6,026 nucleotides of DNA from UBA5314 sp039679855 (GTDB lineage: Bacteria; Bacillota; Syntrophomonadia; Syntrophomonadales; Syntrophomonadaceae), in NCBI GenBank assembly GCA_039679855.1, contig JBDKUE010000070.1, positions 1 to 6,026 of the forward strand, read 5' to 3'. The translations under genes were made by a program, and so were the position numbers. This document shows, piece after piece, positions 1 to 4,812 of this stretch. Each line of letters opens with the position of its first letter. The stretch's first letter is position 1. The notes beneath the pieces are model-generated. The model saw only the letters and a program-made list of their open reading frames with translations, had not been told where the DNA came from and ran no database searches.

Positions 1-75
1 CCTTTGACAGGGTGATGGTAGCAGTCCCCGCATCCCACACAACATCTTTGGTCTGAACCCCGAGGGCCTGCGCCA
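1..75. repeat. Left copy of exact 75-base terminal direct repeat
   Basis: Bases 1-75 are identical to 5952-6026, checked base by base. The matching segments inside paralogues A and B (for example 1703-1777) each differ at several positions, so the two ends of the window match each other better than they match any internal copy. The codon phase is the same at both ends. Confidence 0.97.
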
Positions 76-277
76 GGTATAAGATAGGTACATAAGTACG
101 GCCATTATTTATATAGGGAGCAACCTCAATATTTTGAACAACGCCGTCCACATAATACGAAGTAGATCCTAGTGCAAAGGACGTGCCGCCAGCGGCCCGG
201 GCCTGATTTCCTCCCCCGATGCCCAGCAGTAGTATCAGAACGAAACATAGATACCAGGCCCTGCTCTTGCTTACCAT
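1..277 (-). CDS. Secreted stalk-domain protein (paralogue C), N-terminal 92 codons, runs off left edge
   Basis: The reading frame starts at ATG 277-275 and stays open to base 1. It is preceded by a strong Shine-Dalgarno (GAAAGGGGAAG on the minus strand, about 286-296). The product begins MVSKSRAWYLC and has a Sec-type signal peptide: a basic n-region, then the hydrophobic stretch LCFVLILLLGIGG, with likely cleavage after ARA near residue 28. The first half of a copper amine oxidase N-terminal (PF07833-type stalk) domain follows, with the family motifs GSTSYYVDG, NNGRTYVPILYLAQALG and VVWDAGTATITL. Bases 1-75 are identical to 5952-6026 and the codon phase matches, so this is very probably the missing 5' end of the gene at 4813-6026, giving a 471-aa protein. 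It could instead be a further near-identical copy. Seen: frame, leader, motifs. Inferred: the join and secretion. Confidence 0.85.
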   Translation of the reverse strand, partial: MVSKSRAWYLCFVLILLLGIGGGNQARAAGGTSFALGSTSYYVDGVVQNIEVAPYINNGRTYVPILYLAQALGVQTKDVVWDAGTATITLSK

Positions 278-285
278 TATATAAA

Positions 286-297
286 CTTCCCCTTTCT
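286..297 (-). promoter_or_regulatory. Ribosome binding site of the 277 start
   Basis: The minus strand reads AGAAAGGGGAAG, with the GGGG core about 12 nt before the ATG at 277-275. It fixes the start and is shared with paralogue A as part of a conserved leader (GTTGGA-CG-AGAAAGGGGA-GTTTA). Confidence 0.75.
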
Positions 298-434
298 CCG
301 TTCCAACCTCATATCTCCCTACATTCTGGCCTTTATGAGTTTTTTATGCTCCTGACACTACGCTGTTCTTGATTTGCGAAATTTATTATTCCCCCGAACG
401 GGGTCGGCAGGAATGCGGAAAGTGGCTGATTGAT

Positions 435-468
435 CAGCCTGCCAGGTTCATTATTACCGGCCAGGCTG
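435..468 (-). terminator. Bulged hairpin downstream of paralogue A, possible terminator
   Basis: CAGCCTG (435-441) pairs with CAGGCTG (462-468). The stem continues inward with CC/GG and GGT/ACC, leaving single-base bulges at 444 and 461 and an 8-base loop. It starts about 22 bases past the stop of A. No T-run follows on the minus strand, so intrinsic termination is uncertain. Overlapping inverted repeats (424-439 and 406-411 with 438-443) could compete with it. Confidence 0.35.
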
Positions 469-490
469 CTTTAATATAGGCACTCTTTTA

Positions 491-1990
491 TTAGGACACT
501 GAAACTAACTCTTCCTGCAACTCCTGAATATGATTTGATTTTTCCCCTGAGGCTGTGGTATAAGAATATTCTATTTTTGATTGCATCTTAACGACTCCGA
601 GTCCTTTTACCAACCAATAATCCTCAAAATATTTATTAATACTATGGCTGTATTCATCACTACTTTCTGCTTGCTTCTCAATATGAATATGAGCAGCTTT
701 CTCCTTTGTGCCCATAATGTTGATGTTATCAAATCCCACGAAAGTTGCTTGCCCTGTAAACTTCTCTAATCTATCTGATAGGTTCATTAATGATGAATAA
801 TTGATATTCCAATATTGATTCGGATTTACTGGTGAAACAACGGCTGAATTTCCTGAAATAACATGTTTCGTTTCTACCTGACCGGTATCTTCACCATGCT
901 CCACAAGCATTACTGAATTGCTATTTATTGTGTAAATTTTGGTCTCAGAGATTTGCTGAACCCAGGTGGTATACAAGTCAGCGTATTCTACATCCATCGT
1001 CTTTTTCTCAATATACCTGTCATTCTGGCTTATCCACTCAGCTTGAACGTCAGATACTGGATTATTTACTGAGGAAGATCTGCGATAAATGTACTTTTTG
1101 TTAATATCCGGTATCCAGTAATCGGGCGTCAATACCTCTTCGGAATCCGTCGAATTATCATCGGTTAAGCTAAAAGGCATCCGTACGAAATCTTTCAGGG
1201 GCTCTCCTTCTCTGGTCAAAGCTTTCTTGGTAATAATAAGATAATATTTCGTTTCGGCCTTCCATCCCCCAGTTGGTGGACTTACCAGCGCATGGGTGCT
1301 GTCGGAGCTGGTAATGCCAACTCCCTCTATCCGGCGGCTGCCGTCAACGTCTGGTGATACATAGATGTTTATGCTATTTAGGGTTGAGGTGTCCATTGCC
1401 TGTTTAAATACTATCGTCCAGGTATGATTCGGGTCATCAGTGCTGGCCGCCGGCCAGTCCTCCCAAGTTTTCGGTTCTGTCTGGGCTTGCGTGTTGGTAT
1501 TGTTTACAGATGGGTCTGGTGAAGATCCCTGGTTCAATTTTATGGTCTGTGATGCAGCATCCCAGTCAACCGAATAGCCCAAGCCTTGGGCGACAAAACC
1601 CGCCGGCAGGAAGGTTCGCCCACTGGTTATTTCCGGGGCTGCGTCCATTTGGCGTGGGGCGCCGTTTACCAGCAGGGTTTTACTGCCTACCTGCATTTGA
1701 ATGGCCTGGTCACCCTTTGACAGGGTAATGGTAGCATTCCCCGCATCCCACACAACATCGTTGGTCTGAACCCCGAGGGCCTGCGCCAGGTATAATATAG
1801 GTACATAAGTACGGCCATTATTTATATAGGGAGCAACCTCCATATTTTGAGCAACACCGTCCATATAATACGAAGTAGATCCTACGGTAAAGGTCGCGTT
1901 GCCAGCGGCCCAGGCTTGGTTTCCTAATCCGATACCAAGCAGCAGTATCAGAACTATACATAGATACCAGGCTCTGCTTTTGTTTCCCAT
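491..1990 (-). CDS. Secreted stalk-domain / Ig-like protein, paralogue A (499 aa)
   Basis: The start ATG 1990-1988 sits about 10 nt after AAAGGGGAG. Residues 1-28 form a Sec signal peptide (MGNKSRAWYLC, hydrophobic core, cleavage after AWA). Residues about 34-152 form a copper amine oxidase N-terminal (PF07833-type) domain in two halves, each with a GRT-[YF]-[VL]-P motif (59-64 and 124-129) and a W-D-A motif (81-83 and 143-145). A short N/T/Q-rich linker leads to a domain at about 185-275 resembling bacterial Ig-like SbsA_Ig/Big_5 (WTIVFKQAMD, then KYYLIITKKAL). The C-terminal module (about 287-499) starts LTPDYWIPD and keeps FVGFDN (417-422) and YWLVKGLGVVK (458-468). I recognise no enzyme. 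Despite the family name, no oxidase catalytic region is present, and the H-I-H at about 434-436 is not shared by B or C. There is no LPXTG, SLH or C-terminal membrane segment, so it is probably secreted. It lies 104 bp after B without an evident terminator between them, so co-transcription is possible. Ligand unknown. Confidence 0.93.
   Translation of the reverse strand: MGNKSRAWYLCIVLILLLGIGLGNQAWAAGNATFTVGSTSYYMDGVAQNMEVAPYINNGRTYVPILYLAQALGVQTNDVVWDAGNATITLSKGDQAIQMQVGSKTLLVNGAPRQMDAAPEITSGRTFLPAGFVAQGLGYSVDWDAASQTIKLNQGSSPDPSVNNTNTQAQTEPKTWEDWPAASTDDPNHTWTIVFKQAMDTSTLNSINIYVSPDVDGSRRIEGVGITSSDSTHALVSPPTGGWKAETKYYLIITKKALTREGEPLKDFVRMPFSLTDDNSTDSEEVLTPDYWIPDINKKYIYRRSSSVNNPVSDVQAEWISQNDRYIEKKTMDVEYADLYTTWVQQISETKIYTINSNSVMLVEHGEDTGQVETKHVISGNSAVVSPVNPNQYWNINYSSLMNLSDRLEKFTGQATFVGFDNINIMGTKEKAAHIHIEKQAESSDEYSHSINKYFEDYWLVKGLGVVKMQSKIEYSYTTASGEKSNHIQELQEELVSVS
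1217..1492 (-). repeat. Near-identical tract shared with 5455-5730 (Ig-like domain, codons 167-258 of A)
   Basis: This 276-base stretch of paralogue A matches 5455-5730 of paralogue C with only two differences, at 1280 (Ser237) and 1397 (Ala198), both synonymous. Just beyond both ends the two genes diverge: codons 165-166 on one side and 259-260 on the other differ, and homology drops sharply past about 1164. Paralogue B is far less similar over the same region. The pattern suggests recent gene conversion or a very recent partial duplication. Confidence 0.85.
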
Positions 1991-2000
1991 TTACATTAAA

Positions 2001-2010
2001 CTCCCCTTTC
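2001..2010 (-). promoter_or_regulatory. Ribosome binding site of paralogue A
   Basis: The minus strand reads GAAAGGGGAG about 10 nt before ATG 1990-1988. The surrounding leader matches the one before position 277, showing that upstream DNA was duplicated along with the coding sequence. Confidence 0.75.
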
Positions 2011-2094
2011 TTCGCTCCAACAATAAACCTGGGCTAAACCTACCATATAATATTAAAATTAATCATTCCTAAGGCGTTGGTGTCCGCGGCTGTT

Positions 2095-3576
2095 TTACTT
2101 CATGTCAATTAACATGTCAGAATCATAAACCGCAAAAGTCTCGCCATTATATACATTCCATTCATTCATGACAGACTTTACGATTCCAATATTTTTCACA
2201 AGCCAATAATTTACTTCATAATGTGTCGTTCCATATGAACCATTTACGGTAATACGGGCTGCTTGCCGGATGACTCCCAGACATTCAATATTCTCCATGC
2301 CTACGAATCTTACTTCTTCCGAATAATTATCTCGTGAACCGTTATCATATACTGCTGAAATACTAAAATGATTCGACCATGTTTGACCGGGCTCAACTGG
2401 TTCTAGAATGTCCTTTGTCCCTGCAACCAGTGATGTATCAGAACTGCCCGCTTGATCTATATAACCTGAATTTGCTTTCCAACTTATTGAACTACCTTCG
2501 AGTACGTAGACATCTGTTTCAGACCAGACATTTTGAGATAGAGTCCCGTCTTCTTGCCAAGTATATTTATCCCAGGATCGTATATATTGTCCTTGTGAAT
2601 CCTTAGACCAGGTCACCATCTTCTGTTCGGTTCTGGGATATTGCCCATAGTTACACGATGTAGTGTATACGTATTTTTTCGTTAGATCTGGTATCCAGTA
2701 ATCAGGCGTCAATTGAGTGCTATAAGCAGCAAGCGAACTATCTTTATTCAATACACTAAACGGCATATTTATAGCGGCTTTCAATGGCAAGCCTTCGCTA
2801 GTTAAAACACCTTGAGTAATAATCAGGTAATAATTGGTGCCGATGCTCCATCCTCCAGTCGGCGGGCTGACTAGGGCGTGAGTGCAGTCGGAGGCAGCGA
2901 CGCCAACTCCCTGAATGCGAGTACCGCCGGCAGCATCTGTCGATACATAAATATTAATGCTGTTTATGGTAGAGCTATCCATGGCTTGTTTGAATACAAT
3001 TGTCCAGGGATGATTCGGGTCATCAGTGCTGGCTGCCGGCCAGTCCTCCCAAATTTTCGGTTCTGTCTGTGCCTGCGTGTTTATATTATTCACAGGTGGG
3101 TTTGTTGAAGATCCCTGATTTAATTTTATGGTTTGTGATGCAGCATCCCAGTCAACCGAATAGCCAAATACTTGCGCAACAAAACTAGCCGGCAAGAAGG
3201 TTCGCCCACTGGCTATTTCCGGGGCTACGTCCATTGGGCGTGTTGCGCCGTTTACCAGCAAATTTTTACTGCCTACCTGCATTTGAATGGCCTGGTCACC
3301 CTTTGACAGGGTAATGGTAGCACTCCCCGCATCCCATACAACATCGTTGGTCTGAACCCCGAGGGCCTGCGCCAGGTATAAAATAGGTACATAAGTTCGA
3401 CCATTATTTACATAGGGAGCAACCTCCATATTTTGAGCAACGCCATCCATATAATACGAAGTAGATCCTACTGTAAAGGTCGCGTTGCCAACGGCCCAGG
3501 CCTGATTTGCTACTCCGACACCCAACAGTAGTATCAGACCTATACATAGATACCAGGCCCTGACATTTTTTTCCAT
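2095..3576 (-). CDS. Secreted stalk-domain / Ig-like protein, paralogue B (493 aa)
   Basis: ATG 3576-3574 follows a GAAGGGGA ribosome binding site with about 11 nt spacing. The architecture matches paralogue A: signal peptide (MEKNVRAWYLC, cleavage after AWA near 28), two-part copper amine oxidase N-terminal stalk domain (about 34-152), linker, Ig-like domain (about 185-275), and a C-terminal module from LTPDYWIPD (289-297) with FVGMEN (424-429) and YWLVKNIGIVK (457-467). Residues 30-92 differ from A at only two positions, while the Ig-like domain differs at roughly a quarter of positions, and the C-terminal module is alignable only around the anchor motifs. It is probably exported. No catalytic motif or cell-wall anchor is visible. 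The 209-bp upstream gap (3577-3785) separates it from the ankyrin ORF. That gap contains short palindromes (GGTTAACC at 3702-3709, GGCGCC near 3626-3631), but I find no convincing promoter or terminator in it. Confidence 0.93.
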   Translation of the reverse strand: MEKNVRAWYLCIGLILLLGVGVANQAWAVGNATFTVGSTSYYMDGVAQNMEVAPYVNNGRTYVPILYLAQALGVQTNDVVWDAGSATITLSKGDQAIQMQVGSKNLLVNGATRPMDVAPEIASGRTFLPASFVAQVFGYSVDWDAASQTIKLNQGSSTNPPVNNINTQAQTEPKIWEDWPAASTDDPNHPWTIVFKQAMDSSTINSINIYVSTDAAGGTRIQGVGVAASDCTHALVSPPTGGWSIGTNYYLIITQGVLTSEGLPLKAAINMPFSVLNKDSSLAAYSTQLTPDYWIPDLTKKYVYTTSCNYGQYPRTEQKMVTWSKDSQGQYIRSWDKYTWQEDGTLSQNVWSETDVYVLEGSSISWKANSGYIDQAGSSDTSLVAGTKDILEPVEPGQTWSNHFSISAVYDNGSRDNYSEEVRFVGMENIECLGVIRQAARITVNGSYGTTHYEVNYWLVKNIGIVKSVMNEWNVYNGETFAVYDSDMLIDMK

Positions 3577-3584
3577 TACAAAAA

Positions 3585-3594
3585 CATCCCCTTC
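3585..3594 (-). promoter_or_regulatory. Ribosome binding site of paralogue B
   Basis: The minus strand carries AGAAGGGGAT upstream of ATG 3576-3574, about 11 nt from GGGG to the start. The leader of B differs from that of A and C apart from the purine-rich core. Confidence 0.65.
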
Positions 3595-3785
3595 TTTTTA
3601 CCACATAATTTGGAGAACTTCCCTGGCGCCTCCCCTATTTAGGCCCCCACAACCCCTTCTTGGGCACTGGTGTCCATATTTGTCACATCATTCCCCTATA
3701 AGGTTAACCGGTATTTCCATGATTCTGAGTTTGTTTAGAAATTTTAATTTTCCGCCTATGATAAACCGAAAATGATTTATCTTTA

Positions 3786-4214
3786 TTATTCTGTTGCTCC
3801 GTACTGCCGTAAAAGCTGAGCAGCTTCAGGACAGTTCTTATGACCCCTCCATTTATCTTGGCCATTGTATGCCAGACTTGATAAATCTAAATTGGCATAA
3901 TATAATGCGGAATGACCCTCATTATCTCTTATATTTGGATTAGCCCCCACCTCTAGTAACAGACTTAGCCCTTGCAGATGTCTTTGTCTGTCCTCTTCAA
4001 AGCCCATATAATATATTTTACTGATAAGTGCAGTACTTCCATTCTCATGCTGAACATTGGGGTCAACCCCTACTGCCAACAACGTTTGGATATATTCTGG
4101 ATCATCATATCTGGATGCAGTCATTAAAGATGTTTCATTGTGTTCAGAAATTATATTGGGATTTGCCCCGGCATCCAACAAAGTTTTTAGATACTCACTT
4201 CCATCCCCAAACAT
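3786..4214 (-). CDS. Short ankyrin-repeat protein (142 aa), probably N-terminally truncated
   Basis: The product carries about three ankyrin-type repeats. Visible helix and turn signatures are YLKTLLDAGANPN (8-20), YIQTLLAVGVDPN (41-53) and LSLLLEVGANPNIRDNEGHSALYYA in the second half, and it ends EAAQLLRQYGATE. Ankyrin repeats usually mediate protein binding; no partner is indicated. The first repeat starts in its middle, directly after the initiator, and the frame is open nine codons further upstream with no start codon, so this looks like the C-terminal part of a longer protein. The start is uncertain: only a weak AGG lies about 10 nt upstream. It has no signal peptide, unlike its secreted neighbours. 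It begins 11 bases after the stop of the TPR fragment, in a different frame, so a frameshifted TPR-ankyrin fusion or translational coupling is possible. The repeat identity is firm; that the ORF is expressed and functional is not. Confidence 0.7.
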   Translation of the reverse strand: MFGDGSEYLKTLLDAGANPNIISEHNETSLMTASRYDDPEYIQTLLAVGVDPNVQHENGSTALISKIYYMGFEEDRQRHLQGLSLLLEVGANPNIRDNEGHSALYYANLDLSSLAYNGQDKWRGHKNCPEAAQLLRQYGATE

Positions 4215-4225
4215 AAGAACAATAC

Positions 4226-4576
4226 CTAGAGGGTCTGGGCTTTAGCCTTTGTATCGGCAAGCAGTTTTTCAACCGCTTTTAACGGTTCATTGTCAGGATA
4301 TTGGCCCCTGGCCCGAGTCAGCAGTTTTGCCGCTTCATCGTAGTTGCCCTTTTTAATGTACATTTCAATAACTTTTTGGTATTGTTCAGGGCTAAGTGTA
4401 CCAATATTCATCGCCGCGGTCAGGGCTTCATCTGCCTTTTGGGGATCCCCAATTCCGATATAAGCCTGGGCTAAACCGACTCGGGCTTCAATATTTCGAG
4501 GATCGATTTTAATGGCTTCGTTAAATTCCAGAATAGCTTTCTCATAGTCGTTTACCCGGTTATTGATAATCCATTC
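4226..4576 (-). pseudogene. TPR-repeat protein remnant, 5' end missing
   Basis: An open frame of 116 codons ends in TAG at 4226-4228 and is closed upstream by an in-frame TAG at 4577-4579. The only ATG in frame (4411) falls in the middle of the repeats. The translated frame shows tetratricopeptide repeats: NDYEKAILEFNEAIKIDPRN then ARVGLAQAYIGIGDPQKADEAL, and further on EMYIKKGNYDEAAKLLTRA with YPDNEPL. Because repeat sequence continues well upstream of ATG 4411, that codon is not the true start of the ancestral gene, and no GTG or TTG in frame replaces it. A 15-codon ORF in another frame (start 4607, MLSINYALKIGMDYQ) overlaps the 5' end and could be the start of the gene before a frameshift; this is speculative. 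Most likely a decayed or recombination-truncated fragment. A shorter translated product from 4411 (61 aa) cannot be excluded. Confidence 0.65.
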
Positions 4577-4638
4577 CTATTTTTAGGGCATAATTAATGG
4601 AGAGCATTTTCCATGATATTAATGAAGTTTTTAAATAT

Positions 4639-4666
4639 ATTATATGTTTCGCCCCCCTTTTTCCAA
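4639..4666 (-). promoter_or_regulatory. Candidate sigma-A promoter before the TPR/ankyrin segment
   Basis: On the minus strand a TTGGAA hexamer (4666-4661, 4 of 6 to TTGACA) is followed by a 16-base spacer and a perfect TATAAT (4644-4639). It points toward the TPR remnant and ankyrin ORF, with about 60 bases to the first repeat codons. The surroundings are AT-rich, so a chance match is possible. Confidence 0.35.
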
Positions 4667-4743
4667 TAGTCTTAACCAAATCATGCTCTTCTTCTACATC
4701 TCTTCGCGGCCCAGTTTACACAAAACCGGAAACGGTGCGCTAA

Positions 4744-4777
4744 GGCGAACAAGAAAAGAACCTTTCCCTTGTTCGCC
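4744..4777 (-). terminator. Hairpin downstream of paralogue C, possible terminator
   Basis: GGCGAACAAG (4744-4753) and CTTGTTCGCC (4768-4777) form a perfect 10-bp stem, extendable by AAAG/CTTT (4755-4758 with 4762-4765) toward the loop. It lies 36-69 bases past the C stop codon, the right place for transcription termination. The U-tract on the minus strand is poor (it continues TTAGCGC), so it may instead be an mRNA-stabilising 3' hairpin. A smaller ACCG-TTTC-CGGT stem followed by TTTTG lies just beyond (4736-4725). Confidence 0.45.
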
Positions 4778-4812
4778 CCGTAAAGACCCGGTCAATAATT
4801 AATCTTCTATTG

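Larger units (their letters stand above)
278..490. other. Structured intergenic region between A stop and the 277 start
   Basis: This 213-base gap holds no convincing gene. It contains several inverted repeats: CCCCG-AA-CGGGG (392-403), GGCTGA-TTGA-TCAGCC (424-439), GGCAGG/CCTGCC (406-411 with 438-443) and the hairpin at 435-468. A conserved leader next to the 277 start (about 286-305) is shared with paralogue A. I could not match it to a known riboswitch class by eye and found no good -35/-10 pair. Confidence 0.5.

Noticed and set aside
172..372. Plus-strand ORFs (172-372, 581-769, 1510-1728, 2379-2606, 2878-3188, 4028-4245, 5748-5966)
   Set aside because: All but the first lie wholly antisense to well-supported minus-strand genes, and 172-372 partly overlaps one. 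None has a recognisable domain. The similar pair at 1510-1728 and 5748-5966 simply mirrors the duplicated stalk-coding DNA.
491..1990. Copper-dependent amine oxidase activity of A, B and C
   Set aside because: Only the N-terminal stalk-like domain is present. The catalytic oxidase domain is absent and no His/Tyr metal or cofactor site is shared by the three.
1930..1990. Lipoprotein signal (Cys in the leader WYLC)
   Set aside because: The Cys is at residue 11 within the hydrophobic core, without a lipobox at the cleavage region; an AWA-type Sec cleavage site near residue 28 fits better.
3404..3604. Minus-strand 66-aa frame overlapping the start of paralogue B
   Set aside because: It is an alternative frame of the same region; B has the signal peptide, domain match and homologues in the window.
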